A model generated the notes under the pieces. It was given only the letters and a program-made list of their open reading frames with translations, did no database searches and was not told the origin of the DNA. From Deltaproteobacteria bacterium (GTDB lineage Bacteria > Desulfobacterota > Desulfobacteria > Desulfobacterales > SpSt-501), in contig JACRCN010000026.1 of NCBI GenBank assembly GCA_016219005.1, positions 62,001-126,000 of the forward strand: a stretch of DNA of 64,000 nt, read 5' to 3'. The translations under genes and the position numbers were made by a program. Positions 8,154 through 17,496 of the stretch are shown here, one piece after another (the stretch's first letter is position 1; each line of letters opens with the position of its first letter).

Positions 8154-9155
8154 ATGGAATTCAACACCTGGACTGACGAGCAACTGGCCGGTCAGCGCCT
8201 GATGGCCGGCTTTGACGGCACGCACATGGATGCGGCGCTCGAGCACCTGGTCGCCGGCCTGCGCGTGGGCGGCCTCATCCTGTTCAAACGCAACATCGTC
8301 TCCCCAGAGCAGATCGCCGGGCTGTGCCGCTCGGCGCAGGCGTGCGCCCGCGGCAGCGGTCTGCCGCCGCTCTTCATCGCCATCGACCAGGAGGGCGGCC
8401 AAGTGGCGCGGCTCGGCCCGCCGTTCACCCAATTCGCCGGCAACCCGGCCATGCGGGGCGAAGCCGATGCCGCCCGTTTCGCAGAAATCACCGCGACCGA
8501 ACTCGCCGCCGTGGGCATCAACATGAACCTTGCCCCCGTCGTGGACGTGGCACCGGAGGGCATCGGCAGCATCATGGCCGCGCGCGCCTTCGGCTCCGAC
8601 CCCCGCGAGGTGGCCCGGCTGGGCGGCACGGTCATCGACGGGCTCCAGTCCCGGCGGATCATGGCGGTGGCCAAGCATTTCCCGGGCATCGGCGGCACCA
8701 TCCTGGACTCGCACCGCGACCGGCCGGTGATGGACGCGGATCTGACCGCCCTGGAAGCCTTCGACCTCGTTCCGTTCCGCACCGCCGTCGACCGGGCGGT
8801 GGCCGGCATCATGCTGGCCCACATCCTCTATACCCGCCTGGATCCGGAGTGGCCGGCAAGCCTCTCGCCGCGCATTGCCCGGGATCTGCTGCGAAAGCGC
8901 CTGGGCTTCAAGGGAATCATCATGACCGACGATCTGGAAATGGGGGCGATCGAGCGGCACTATGGGTTCGATGTCAGCGTGCGCCAGGTGCTGAAGGCGG
9001 ATATCGACATCGTCATGATCTGCCGCAGCCGCGAGAAACTGGATCAAGCCTTCGGGGTCATGGTCCGGAAGATCGGAAAATCCGAAACGCTCAGGCGCCG
9101 CGCCGAGGCCTCGGTTGCGCGCATCATGGCTCTGAAAATGCACTATCTCGGATGA
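8154..9155 (+). CDS. nagZ: Beta-N-acetylhexosaminidase, glycoside hydrolase family 3
   Basis: A 333-aa GH3 enzyme. The open frame extends to 8037, but homology begins at MEFNTWTDEQLAGQRLMAGF, so ATG 8154 (GGAG about 10 bases upstream) is chosen. The NagZ catalytic loop KHFPGIGGTILDSHRDRP carries the His/Asp dyad, and MTDDLEMGAI holds the Asp nucleophile. The cytoplasmic enzyme removes N-acetylglucosamine from 1,6-anhydro-muropeptides during peptidoglycan recycling and may generate beta-lactamase-inducing ligands. It converges with tsaD, with 22 bases between the stops. Length and motifs are normal. Confidence 0.9.
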   Translation: MEFNTWTDEQLAGQRLMAGFDGTHMDAALEHLVAGLRVGGLILFKRNIVSPEQIAGLCRSAQACARGSGLPPLFIAIDQEGGQVARLGPPFTQFAGNPAMRGEADAARFAEITATELAAVGINMNLAPVVDVAPEGIGSIMAARAFGSDPREVARLGGTVIDGLQSRRIMAVAKHFPGIGGTILDSHRDRPVMDADLTALEAFDLVPFRTAVDRAVAGIMLAHILYTRLDPEWPASLSPRIARDLLRKRLGFKGIIMTDDLEMGAIERHYGFDVSVRQVLKADIDIVMICRSREKLDQAFGVMVRKIGKSETLRRRAEASVARIMALKMHYLG

Positions 9156-9177
9156 TATATCTTTAAGGCCCCCTGGC

Positions 9178-10173
9178 TTACCGGTTGCGCGAGAACACAT
9201 CCGCATCCAGCCCGCCCCGCCGGCCGGACTGGATCAGATGATAGCCGGCCGCCGCCACCATGGCCGCGTTGTCTCCGCAAAGCTCTGTCGGCGGCACGTG
9301 GACCTTCAGGCCCTCCCGGCCAGCTTCCGCCTCAAGCCGCTCCCGCAGACGCCGGTTGGCCGCAACTCCGCCCACCATGGCGACCCGCTCGACCTGCCGT
9401 GCCCCGGCGGCCCGCACCAGCTTGTAGACCAGCACCTCCACCACCGCTTCCTGGAACCCGGCCGCAATGTCCGTTACCCGGCTTTTGAACTCCTCCCGGT
9501 TGACGGCGATGTATTTAGCCACGGCGGTCTTGATCCCGCTGAAGCTGAAGTCAAAACCCTCCTTGTCCAGGTAGGGCCGCGGGAAGCGGATCTTTGCCGG
9601 GTCGCCCTCCCGGGCGATGCGGTCGATCACCGCGCCCCCGGGGTAGCCGAGGCAGAGCATCTTGGCCACCTTGTCGAAGGCCTCTCCGGCGGCGTCGTCC
9701 CGGGTCTGGCCGATCCGCTGCATGCGCGTGGGCGAAATTACGTGGTAAAGGCCGGTGTGACCGCCGGAAACCAGCAGCACGACAAAGGGGAACTCCGGCG
9801 GGTCGCCGGACAGGTAGAGCGCGTGGACATGCCCCTCCAGGTGGTTCACGCCGACCCACGGGAGACCGCCGGCATAGGCCAGGGCTTTGGCGAACGAAAA
9901 ACCCACCAGGAGCGAGCCGATGAGCCCGGGCCCCTGGGTCACTGCCACGGCTTCAACCGCCGCAAGCCCTAAACCGGCCGCGTCGAGCGCCTCGCGCACC
10001 ACCCGGGTGATCGCCTCCAGGTGCTTGCGGGAGGCCAGTTCGGGAACGACCCCGCCGTAGCGGTGGTGCACCTCCACCTGGGAGGAGACCACCGAGGACA
10101 GGATCTCCCGCCCGTCGCGCACCAGCGCGGCCGCCGTTTCATCGCAGGACGACTCGATGCCAAGAACGATCAT
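9178..10173 (-). CDS. tsaD: tRNA N6-adenosine threonylcarbamoyltransferase
   Basis: The 331-aa TsaD/Kae1 protein has GIESSCDETAAALV at the start, GGVVPELASRKHL, TQGPGLIGSLLVG, the metal-binding NHLEGHVHAL motif, LVSGGHT and a C-terminal GGVAANRRLRERL and CGDNAAMVA. It transfers the threonylcarbamoyl group to A37 of ANN-decoding tRNAs and is universally required in most bacteria. It may share a promoter region with purM, from which 116 bases separate it on the same strand. Nothing unusual is visible. Confidence 0.95.
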   Translation of the reverse strand: MIVLGIESSCDETAAALVRDGREILSSVVSSQVEVHHRYGGVVPELASRKHLEAITRVVREALDAAGLGLAAVEAVAVTQGPGLIGSLLVGFSFAKALAYAGGLPWVGVNHLEGHVHALYLSGDPPEFPFVVLLVSGGHTGLYHVISPTRMQRIGQTRDDAAGEAFDKVAKMLCLGYPGGAVIDRIAREGDPAKIRFPRPYLDKEGFDFSFSGIKTAVAKYIAVNREEFKSRVTDIAAGFQEAVVEVLVYKLVRAAGARQVERVAMVGGVAANRRLRERLEAEAGREGLKVHVPPTELCGDNAAMVAAAGYHLIQSGRRGGLDADVFSRNR

Positions 10174-10289
10174 AGGAAAAAACCGGAAACGTCAATTGCG
10201 GGCGACGGAAGCCGAGGGTTCGAGGCAGGATAGGCTTACGTCTGAGGCCAGGGGATTTTCTTTACCGCGACGAGCGGTGAGCGCCGTCC

Positions 10290-11339
10290 TCAGGCCCAGA
10301 TCAGCCTTTCTCCGGCCGACCCGCGGTCTAAAATCTCCCCGATGAGAAAGGCTTTTTCGTTCATCGCCGCCAGCCGTTCGATCACTTCCGACGCGGCGTT
10401 CTCCGGGACCACGGCGACCATCCCAATCCCGTTGTTGAAAGTGCGCAGCATTTCCTCATCGGGGATGTTTCCGGCCTGTTTGAGGAAGCTGAACACCGGG
10501 GGCACCTCCCAGCTGTCCTTGCGGATCTGTACGCTGAACCCCTGGGGGATGATCCGGACGATGTTGTCCACAAGGCCTCCGCCGGTGATGTGGGCCAGCC
10601 CATGGATGGGCAGGTCCTTGAGCAGGCCATGGACGGTGTCGGTGTAAATCCGCGTGGGCGTGATCAGCTCCTGTCCCAGGGTTTTGCCCAGGTCCGGCAC
10701 GTGGGAGTCGACCGTCAGTTTCAGCACGTCGAAGCAAACCTTGCGCACCAGCGAAAACCCGTTGCTGTGAAGGCCGCTCGATGCGATCCCGATCAGTCTG
10801 TGCCCCAGGCGGATCGAGGTGCCGTCGATGATCTTGCTGTTGTCGACGATGCCGACCACGAATCCGGCCAAGTCGTATTCCCCGGGCGGGTAGAACCCCG
10901 GCATCTCGGCGGTCTCGCCGCCGATCAGGGCGCATTTGGCCTGCTTGCAGCCCTCGGCGACGCCGGTGATGATGGCTTCGGCACGAGCGCTCTCGAGCTT
11001 GCCCACGGAAAGATAGTCGAGCATGAAGAGCGGCTTGGCTCCCTGCACCAGGATGTCGTTGACGCACATCGCCACCAGGTCGATCCCTACGGTGTCGTGC
11101 CGGTCCATCAGGAAAGCGATTTTGAGCTTGGTGCCCACCCCGTCGGTTGAGCTGACCAGCACGGGGTGTTGCATTTCGGCGGTGTAGCGCGCGATGGAGA
11201 AGAGGCCGGCGAACCCGCCGATTTCGCTCATCACGCCGGGGCGGTTGGTCTGTTTGGTGATCCGGCTGATGGCGCTCACCAGGGTGTTGGCCTTCGCGAT
11301 GTCCACTCCGGCATCGGCATACGTGATCGGATCCGTCAT
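10290..11339 (-). CDS. purM: Phosphoribosylformylglycinamidine cyclo-ligase (AIR synthetase)
   Basis: The 349-aa PurM starts MTDPITYADAGVDI and contains GGFAGLF, STDGVGTKLKIA, the CVNDILVQGAKPLFMLDYL active-site stretch, GGETAEMPG and a terminal THITGGG-like segment (LAHITGGGLVDN). It performs the fifth step of de novo purine synthesis, ATP-dependent closure of FGAM to AIR, in the cytoplasm. The ATG is preceded by CAGGAGAG. It is divergent from alaC across a 191-bp intergenic region, which should contain both promoters. Confidence 0.95.
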   Translation of the reverse strand: MTDPITYADAGVDIAKANTLVSAISRITKQTNRPGVMSEIGGFAGLFSIARYTAEMQHPVLVSSTDGVGTKLKIAFLMDRHDTVGIDLVAMCVNDILVQGAKPLFMLDYLSVGKLESARAEAIITGVAEGCKQAKCALIGGETAEMPGFYPPGEYDLAGFVVGIVDNSKIIDGTSIRLGHRLIGIASSGLHSNGFSLVRKVCFDVLKLTVDSHVPDLGKTLGQELITPTRIYTDTVHGLLKDLPIHGLAHITGGGLVDNIVRIIPQGFSVQIRKDSWEVPPVFSFLKQAGNIPDEEMLRTFNNGIGMVAVVPENAASEVIERLAAMNEKAFLIGEILDRGSAGERLIWA

Positions 11340-11530
11340 TGCACTCTCCTGTCATCATCCGCGGGCATCACAAAAACCCTTGAAAAATAGCCTGATCCGG
11401 CTTAAAAGTCAAACCGAAACTGAGTCAACGTCATTGAGCGATACGGTCGATTTCGGGAAATCCCGCGCCGGCGCGCGGTTGAAAAACCGGTGCCGCCGGC
11501 CGGGCGTGAAAGGAGCATGCTGCCGCCGCT

Positions 11531-12697
11531 ATGAGCAAATTTGCGAGACTCGATCGTCTGCCGCCCTACGTGTTTGCCACCGTCAACCAGATCAAGATGC
11601 AGTCCCGGCGGAAGGGCCAGGACATAATCGATCTCGGCATGGGCAACCCTGACATGGGTACCCCGGACCACATCGTCGACAAGTTGGTCGAGGCTGCACG
11701 CAAGCCCCACAACCACCGCTATTCAGCCTCGATGGGCATCTCCAAGCTGCGCCTGGCTATCGCCAACTGGTACGGCCGCAATTTCGGAGTGGACATCGAC
11801 CCGGAGACCGAGGCCATCGTGACCATCGGAGTCAAGGAGGGCCTGTCGCACCTGGTGCTGGTGACCACGCGGCCGGGCGACGTGGTGTTCACACCCAACC
11901 CCACCTATCCCATCCACCCCTATTCGGCGATCATCGCCGGCGGGGACGTCCGCGGCATACCCGTCGGCCCGGGTCAGGACTTTTTCGAAAACCTAACGGC
12001 AGCCACCAAGCAGACCTGGCCGCGCCCGAAAATACTCATCATCAGCTACCCCCACAACCCGACGACCGAGGTCGTGACCCTGGACTTCTTCCAGCAGGTG
12101 GTGGATTACGCCAAGGAGAACGACATCCTGGTGATTCACGATTTCGCTTACGCGGACCTCACCTTCGACGGGTACAAAGCCCCGAGTTTCCTGCAGGCCA
12201 AGGGCGCCAAGGACGTGGGCGTCGAGTTTTTCTCGCTTTCCAAGAGCTACAACATGGCCGGCTGGCGCACGGGCTTCTGCTGCGGCAACCCGGAAACCGT
12301 GGCCGCCCTGAAACGCATCAAGAGCTATCTCGACTACGGGGTCTTCCAACCCATCCAAATCGCGGCCATCATAGCCCTGAACGGCCCGGATGACTGTGTG
12401 ACGGAGATCCGCAACACGTACAAGGCGCGCCGCGACGCCCTGATCCGGGGCCTGAGCGGCGCCGGCTGGAAGATTCCAAAGCCGAAGGGCACCATGTTCG
12501 TCTGGGGGCGGATTCCGGAAAAATACCGAAAGATGGGCTCGGTGGAATTCTCGAAGTTCCTGATCCGGGAAGCCCAGGTGGCGGTCTCGCCCGGCCTCGG
12601 GTTCGGGGAGTACGGGGACGAGTTCGTGCGCTTCGCACTGATCGAAAACCCCATGCGCATCAACCAGGCCGTGCGCGGGATCCGGAAAATACTTTAG
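11531..12697 (+). CDS. alaC: AlaC-type class I aminotransferase (alanine transaminase)
   Basis: The 388-aa PLP enzyme aligns along its length with E. coli AlaC/YfdZ as I recall it: [15 protein letters not shown] start, [44 protein letters not shown] and the PLP-lysine motif [14 protein letters not shown]. It interconverts pyruvate and alanine with glutamate/2-oxoglutarate. It lies 42 bases upstream of hom in the same direction. That arrangement is common in deltaproteobacteria, so the true amino donor/acceptor could relate to the aspartate family. Substrate assignment is moderately sure; the family is secure. Confidence 0.85.
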   Translation: MSKFARLDRLPPYVFATVNQIKMQSRRKGQDIIDLGMGNPDMGTPDHIVDKLVEAARKPHNHRYSASMGISKLRLAIANWYGRNFGVDIDPETEAIVTIGVKEGLSHLVLVTTRPGDVVFTPNPTYPIHPYSAIIAGGDVRGIPVGPGQDFFENLTAATKQTWPRPKILIISYPHNPTTEVVTLDFFQQVVDYAKENDILVIHDFAYADLTFDGYKAPSFLQAKGAKDVGVEFFSLSKSYNMAGWRTGFCCGNPETVAALKRIKSYLDYGVFQPIQIAAIIALNGPDDCVTEIRNTYKARRDALIRGLSGAGWKIPKPKGTMFVWGRIPEKYRKMGSVEFSKFLIREAQVAVSPGLGFGEYGDEFVRFALIENPMRINQAVRGIRKIL

Positions 12698-12739
12698 CTT
12701 TATTCATCAGCATATAAAACGGTTAAGGGGAATATCATC

Positions 12740-14059
12740 ATGCGTGAAATCAACGTTGGCCTGCTCGGCTGCGGAACGGTGGGCACCGGGGTGGCCCGGC
12801 TGCTGCTGAACAACCGCGACCTGATCGCCGCCCGCCTCGGCGCGGCGCTGAATCTCAAGCGTGTGGCGGACATCGACATCACCCGCGACCGCGGCGTGCG
12901 CTTCCCCGAGGGGGTCCTGGTCCGCGACGCTCGCAGGCTTGTCGCGGAGCCCGACATCGACATCGTCGTCGAAATGATCGGCGGCGAAGGCATCGCCAAA
13001 GAGTTGATCCTCTCCGCCATCGCCGGCGGCCGGCACGTGGTGACCGCCAACAAGGCACTGCTCGCCGCCCACGGCAACGAGCTCTTCCGGGCCGCCGCCT
13101 CCAAAGGAGTGGACCTCTACTTCGAGGCCAGCGTCGGCGGGTGCATGCCCATTATCAAGACTCTGCGGGAATCGCTCGTCGGCAACCGCATCTCCGCCAT
13201 GACCGGGATCCTCAACGGCACCTGTAACTACATACTGTCCAAGATCACGGACGAGGGCAGCACCTTCGAAGATGCCCTGGCAAATGCCCAGCAGGAGGGC
13301 TACGCCGAAGCCGACCCGACCCTGGACGTGGAAGGCCACGACACGGCGCACAAGATCGCCATCCTTAGCGCGCTCGCCTTCGGCATGGAGATCAACCTGA
13401 AGGACATCTACATCGAGGGCATCTCGCGCATCACGCCCCTGGACATCGAGTTCGCCGGCCAGTTCGGCTACCGCATCAAACTGCTGGCCATCAGCAAGGC
13501 GCACGCAGCCGCGGTGGAGACGCGGGTCCACCCCACCATGATCCCGTTCGACAACATCCTCTCCAATGTGAACGGTACCCTGAACGCCGTGACGGTGACC
13601 GGGGATGCGGCCGGCGACATCCTGCTCTACGGCCGGGGCGCCGGCATGATGCCCACGGCGAGTGCGGTGGTGAGCGACCTGGTCGACCTGGCGCGCAACC
13701 TGATAGCGGGGGGTGGGCCCGGCCGGCTGCCCGGCCTTGCCTACCAGATGCAGAACATCCGCCGAATACCGGTCCTGTCCATCGACGAGATTTCAACCCA
13801 TTACTACTTCCGCTTCTTGGCGCTGGACCGGCCCGGCGTCCTGTCGACCGTATCGGGCATCCTGGGCCGGCACGGCATCAGCATTCGGTCCGTGCAGCAG
13901 AAAGGGCGCAAGACCAACGGCGCCGTTCCGGTGGTGATGCTCTCCCACCGGGCCCGCGAAGCCGACGTGCGCCAGGCCTTGGCCGAAATCGGCGCGCTGG
14001 ACGTCGTCGCCGCCCGCCCGGCCTTGATCCGGATCGAGGACGACAAGTTGGTGGATTGA
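12740..14059 (+). CDS. hom: Homoserine dehydrogenase with C-terminal ACT domain
   Basis: The 439-aa protein has an NAD(P)-binding start (VGLLGCGTVGTGVARLL), the conserved NGTCNYIL and EADPTLDVEGHDTAHKIAIL catalytic segment, and an ACT domain (about residues 355-435, YYFRFLALDRPGVLSTVSGIL) for feedback control, usually by threonine. It reduces aspartate semialdehyde to homoserine. An AAGGGGAA site lies before ATG 12740. It is followed by thrH, so the operon covers the homoserine-to-phosphohomoserine step. It is a single-function enzyme, not fused to aspartokinase. Confidence 0.95.
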   Translation: MREINVGLLGCGTVGTGVARLLLNNRDLIAARLGAALNLKRVADIDITRDRGVRFPEGVLVRDARRLVAEPDIDIVVEMIGGEGIAKELILSAIAGGRHVVTANKALLAAHGNELFRAAASKGVDLYFEASVGGCMPIIKTLRESLVGNRISAMTGILNGTCNYILSKITDEGSTFEDALANAQQEGYAEADPTLDVEGHDTAHKIAILSALAFGMEINLKDIYIEGISRITPLDIEFAGQFGYRIKLLAISKAHAAAVETRVHPTMIPFDNILSNVNGTLNAVTVTGDAAGDILLYGRGAGMMPTASAVVSDLVDLARNLIAGGGPGRLPGLAYQMQNIRRIPVLSIDEISTHYYFRFLALDRPGVLSTVSGILGRHGISIRSVQQKGRKTNGAVPVVMLSHRAREADVRQALAEIGALDVVAARPALIRIEDDKLVD

Positions 14060-14149
14060 CTTTTCTGCGGTTGCGCGGCGACCGCATGCCGGTGGGGCGG
14101 GAATAGGGAGTTTTGGAATTGCGATGGATAACGTGAGGTGAAAAGAGAT

Positions 14150-14770
14150 ATGCATCTTGTATGCTCCGACCTGGAAGGCATTTTCCTGCCCGAGATCTGG
14201 ATCAAGTTCGCGGAGAAGACCGGCATCCCGGAGCTCAGGCTGACGACCCGGGACATCTCCGACTACGATGTCCTGATGCAGCACCGGCTGAACATTCTCA
14301 AACTGCACGGGTTGAAGCTTCCCGACATCCAGGCGGTCATCGCCACCATGGACCCCCTGGACGGGGCACTGGAGTTTCTCGACTGGCTGCGCTCGGTCAC
14401 CCAGATTCTGGTCGTCTCCGACACCTTCGTGCAGTTTGCCGGCCCTTTCATGCAAAAGCTCGGATTCCCGACCCTGCTCTGCAACAGCCTGGAAGTGGCA
14501 GCCGACGGCATGATCGCCAACTACGTCATGCGCCAGAAGGATGGCAAGAAAAAGGTCGCCCAGGCCATGCAATCACTCAATTATACGGTGATCGGTGTCG
14601 GCGACTCCTACAACGACATCGCCATGCTGCAGGCCGCCGACCACGGCATTCTCTACCGGCCGCCGGATAACGTGCGCCGGCAGTACCCGGCCTTTCCGGT
14701 GGCGTCCGGTTTCGATGAGCTCAAAGGCATGATTCAATCCATCATCGGTGGCGACGGAGGGCTGCAGTGA
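14150..14770 (+). CDS. thrH: ThrH: phosphoserine phosphatase / homoserine phosphotransferase
   Basis: A 206-aa HAD-superfamily protein highly like Pseudomonas ThrH. It has CSDLEGIFLPEIWIKFAEKTG (HAD motif I with Asp-x-Glu), TTRDISDYDVLM, VVSDTFVQF (motif II Ser/Thr), QKDGKKK (motif III Lys) and VIGVGDSYNDIAML (motif IV). The enzyme can move phosphate from phosphoserine to homoserine. Placed after hom, it can replace a classical homoserine kinase (ThrB), which is absent here. I chose ATG 14150 with GAGGTG upstream; an in-frame GTG 14138 overlaps that site. The stop overlaps the next start (GTGA), implying coupling. Confidence 0.9.
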   Translation: MHLVCSDLEGIFLPEIWIKFAEKTGIPELRLTTRDISDYDVLMQHRLNILKLHGLKLPDIQAVIATMDPLDGALEFLDWLRSVTQILVVSDTFVQFAGPFMQKLGFPTLLCNSLEVAADGMIANYVMRQKDGKKKVAQAMQSLNYTVIGVGDSYNDIAMLQAADHGILYRPPDNVRRQYPAFPVASGFDELKGMIQSIIGGDGGLQ

Positions 14771-15174
14771 AACATCGGACGACCTGCCGGGTGATCTACG
14801 GCGACACGGACCGTATGGGATACGCTTACAACGGCAATTATTTCCGCTGGTTCGAAATCGGCCGCACCGAGATGTTCCGCGCCCTGGGCCTGGCCTACAA
14901 GGCCATCGAGGAGCGGGGCATCTTTCTGCCGGTCTCCGAATGCCACGCCAGGTTCACCACGCCCGCCCAGTACGACGATCGCATCGTGATCGAGACCACG
15001 GTGGACGCTGCCGTCAAGGGGGGCGTCAAGTTCGACTACCGGATTTACCGCGAGGATGGCGGTGCGCTTCTAGCCGAGGGGTACACGAAACACGCCTGTG
15101 TCGATCGCGACGGCCGGGTGGTGCGGCCGCCGACGTTCATCCGGGACTTGGTCGGCAAGCGCCACAATAGTTAA
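14767..15174 (+). CDS. YbgC/4HBT-family acyl-CoA thioesterase
   Basis: A 135-aa hot-dog-fold protein. The motif YGDTDRMGYAYNGNYFRWFEIGR is the 4-hydroxybenzoyl-CoA thioesterase signature, with the catalytic Asp in GDTD. Other marks are LPVSECHARFTTPAQYDDRI. It hydrolyses acyl-CoA or acyl-ACP thioesters; the physiological substrate is not evident. The start is GTG 14767, overlapping the thrH stop, and its own stop TAA overlaps a possible ATG at 15174 of the next frame. That is typical of a compact operon. It has no signal peptide. Confidence 0.85.
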   Translation: MKHRTTCRVIYGDTDRMGYAYNGNYFRWFEIGRTEMFRALGLAYKAIEERGIFLPVSECHARFTTPAQYDDRIVIETTVDAAVKGGVKFDYRIYREDGGALLAEGYTKHACVDRDGRVVRPPTFIRDLVGKRHNS

Positions 15175-15197
15175 TGTGTAGCTTTAAATTTATATCC

Positions 15198-16643
15198 ATG
15201 AAGCCCGATTTCTCGACGTTTGAACGGTGTCGCCTACTCGTCGTCGGCGACTTGATGGTGGACGAGTACGTCTGGGGACACGTGGAGCGGATTTCGCCCG
15301 AAGCCCCGGTGCCCGTGGTCTCGGTGCTGAACGAGGAGTTCACCCTCGGGGGGGCCGCCAACGTGGCCAAGAACCTCTGCCTCCTGGGAGCAGGCGTTGC
15401 GGTGGCCGGCGTGGTCGGCTCGGGACCCCAGGGCAGCCGGCTGCGGTCAGAACTGGTTAAGCTGGGAGTGGATGTGGGTGCGGTGGTCGAAGAACCCGGC
15501 CGGCCGACCACCCGCAAAACCCGCATCATCGCCGAACACCAGCAGGTGCTGCGCATCGACCGCGAAACCTCGCACGAAATTTCCAGGACCTCCGAGCAGG
15601 CCCTCATGTCCAAGGCGCTGGAACGGGTTCCCGACGTGGACGTGGTACTGATATCCGACTACGGCAAAGGGGTGGTCACCCGCGCGCTCATTGGCGGCCT
15701 GTCCGCGCAAGCGCGATCCGCAGGCAAGCTCGCCATCGCCGACCCCAAGGGCATGGATTTTTCGAAGTACGCGGGACTCACGCTGATCACCCCCAACAAG
15801 AAAGAGGCGGCACTCGCGGCCGGTATCGAGGTCAGGGACGAGGCCGGCCTGCTGGCGGCAGGGCAACGGCTGCTCGAAACAGTGGCCATCGACAAGCTTC
15901 TCATCACCTGCGGCAAGGACGGCATGGTGTTCTTCGAGCGCGGAGTGGCCCCGCTCAAGATCGGCACCCGGGCACTCCAGGTCTACGACGTCACCGGCGC
16001 CGGGGACACGGTGGTGGCGGTGCTGGGCCTGGGGCTTGCCGCGGGCCTCTCCTACCCGGATGCCATTGCCATGGCCAATGCCGCCGCTGGCGTCGTCGTT
16101 GGCAAGGTCGGCACCGCCGGCGCGTCGCGCGCCGAGCTGGCCGAAGCCCTGCAGCCGTCGACTGACACTTCCGTGGTCAAGCACCGCAGCCTGGCCGAAC
16201 TGGCCGATATTGCCAGGCAACTCCGCCGGATGGGCAGGCGCATCGTCCTCACCAACGGCTGTTTCGATCTCCTGCATGTGGGGCACATCCGGCTCTTCAC
16301 GGTTTCCAGGACGATGGGGGATGTGCTGATCGTCGCCGTGGACGACGATGAATCCGTGCGAAAGCTCAAGGGACCTGGCCGTCCCTTGATCCATGCCGCC
16401 GAACGCGTGCGCATCCTGAGCGCCATGGACAGCGTGGACTACGTCGTCGTGTTTCCAACACAGGAGCTCGACCGGGTGATCGAGGCCGTCCGCCCGGACG
16501 TGCTGACCAAGGGCAGCAACTATGAGAAGGATGAAGTGCTGGGCCGCGAGGTGGTCGAACGTTGCGGTGGCCGGGTCGCACTGATCCCCGTGACCGAGAG
16601 CATCTCCGCCAGCCGCATCATCGAGACGATCAAGAGGGTCTGA
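15198..16643 (+). CDS. hldE: Bifunctional heptose-7-phosphate kinase / heptose-1-phosphate adenylyltransferase
   Basis: This two-domain enzyme makes ADP-heptose for the lipopolysaccharide core. The kinase (about residues 1-320, RfaE-I) has VVGDLMVDEYVWGHVERISPE, GGAANVAKNL and the PfkB motif DVTGAGDTVVAV. The cytidylyltransferase-like domain (about 345-480, RfaE-II) has TNGCFDLLHVGHIRLF with HxGH and ends in ESISASRIIETIKRV. ATG 15198 is the homology start; an in-frame ATG 15174 overlaps the upstream stop (TAATG) and would add 8 residues. Neither has a clear Shine-Dalgarno. It implies a Gram-negative envelope with heptose. Confidence 0.93.
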   Translation: MKPDFSTFERCRLLVVGDLMVDEYVWGHVERISPEAPVPVVSVLNEEFTLGGAANVAKNLCLLGAGVAVAGVVGSGPQGSRLRSELVKLGVDVGAVVEEPGRPTTRKTRIIAEHQQVLRIDRETSHEISRTSEQALMSKALERVPDVDVVLISDYGKGVVTRALIGGLSAQARSAGKLAIADPKGMDFSKYAGLTLITPNKKEAALAAGIEVRDEAGLLAAGQRLLETVAIDKLLITCGKDGMVFFERGVAPLKIGTRALQVYDVTGAGDTVVAVLGLGLAAGLSYPDAIAMANAAAGVVVGKVGTAGASRAELAEALQPSTDTSVVKHRSLAELADIARQLRRMGRRIVLTNGCFDLLHVGHIRLFTVSRTMGDVLIVAVDDDESVRKLKGPGRPLIHAAERVRILSAMDSVDYVVVFPTQELDRVIEAVRPDVLTKGSNYEKDEVLGREVVERCGGRVALIPVTESISASRIIETIKRV

Positions 16644-16955
16644 GGCAAGGAATCTGCGGGTTCCAATGTGAAGCCATCTCAAAAATAGCAGATCACAACC
16701 GAGGGCAAGGCGCACGCCGATTAAAAAGCGCCGCAACCGCGACGGGTTGTGAGCTTATTTCAGAGGCGTGCAACGCCGCCATCGACTGCCGGATGCATTT
16801 CTTGAGACAGCTTCGTGTCTGTTGTGCCTTTCGAGCCTGTCGAAGCTATCGGGTTTGTTGAGCCAACCGTAAACGGGTCAGGGCACACGGCACATGCAAA
16901 ATAGACTACAAACGCATCGTATTTCTCCTTGTGCCTTGCGCCGTGAGACGTTTTT
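16644..16955. other. Intergenic region after hldE
   Basis: This region is almost entirely the 145-bp dispersed repeat (16670-16814), followed by a short TTCGA...TCGAA palindrome near 16829-16845. No gene is visible. Confidence 0.6.
16670..16814. repeat. 145-bp dispersed intergenic repeat, copy 1
   Basis: Long shared blocks with 46791-46934 are AATAGCAGATC, CGAGGGCAAGGCGCAC, GCAACCGCG, GCCGCCA and GAGACAGCTTC, in the same order and spacing. Its ends are inverted repeats (AAGCCATCTCAAAAATAG versus CATTTCTTGAGACAGCTTC), and CACAACC/GGTTGTG can pair internally. It is non-coding and MITE/REP-like. Reverse-strand conceptual translation of both copies gives the same GVRLALGCDLLFLR string, which confirms their relatedness. 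Confidence 0.8.
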
Positions 16956-17270
16956 ATGCTCTCCATCCAAAACCATCCGGCGGGCCTGACTTTTAAAATC
17001 CGCGTTCAGCCGCGGTCCTCCCGGAACATGATCGTCGGCCTGCTCGGCGACGCTCTCAAGGTAAAGCTCACCGCGCCGCCGGTCGAAGGCGCGGCCAACA
17101 CGATGTGCATCGAGTTCCTGGCCCGGTGCCTGGGAGTCTCCCGGTCTGCGGTCGAAATCCGCGCGGGAGAGACCGGGCGCATCAAGCAGATTCTCATCCG
17201 CTGTGACCCCGCCGACAGGCCGCGCCTGCGCCAATGCATTGCGGGTCTTGCCTCGCATGAATCCGGCTAA
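16956..17270 (+). CDS. DUF167 / YggU-family protein
   Basis: A 104-aa member of the conserved YggU family. It shows FKIRVQPRSSRNMIVGLLGDALKVKLTAPPVEGAANT, with the PPVEGAAN core, then FLARCLGVSRSAVEIRAGETGRIKQI. The molecular function of the family is not established. It is often near yggT and is sometimes proposed to bind nucleic acid. It is a free-standing gene just upstream of tRNA-fMet. The length is normal. Confidence 0.85.
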   Translation: MLSIQNHPAGLTFKIRVQPRSSRNMIVGLLGDALKVKLTAPPVEGAANTMCIEFLARCLGVSRSAVEIRAGETGRIKQILIRCDPADRPRLRQCIAGLASHESG

Positions 17271-17333
17271 CCAATTTCAAATTGGAGCCATGGGCTTTTT
17301 CACCGGCCGGCAGAAAACGCTTTGAGAAACACC

Positions 17334-17362
17334 TTGACTTATCAACAGGTATTGTTTATGTT
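17334..17362 (+). promoter_or_regulatory. Sigma-70 promoter of tRNA-fMet
   Basis: TTGACT (17334-17339) and TATGTT (17357-17362) are separated by 17 bp. The predicted start is a few bases before the mature tRNA 5' end at 17377, as expected for a stable RNA gene. Confidence 0.6.
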
Positions 17363-17376
17363 CGGGATTCAATTGC

Positions 17377-17454
<78 letters not shown>

Positions 17455-17461
17455 CAAAATC

Positions 17462-17496
17462 AAGGGGTTGCGGTGAAAATCGTAACCCCTTTTTTA
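17462..17496 (+). terminator. Terminator of tRNA-fMet
   Basis: A hairpin AGGGGTT/AACCCCT with a 14-nt loop followed by seven T residues, directly after the tRNA. It is the counterpart of the terminator at 21699-21734 behind attR. Confidence 0.8.
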
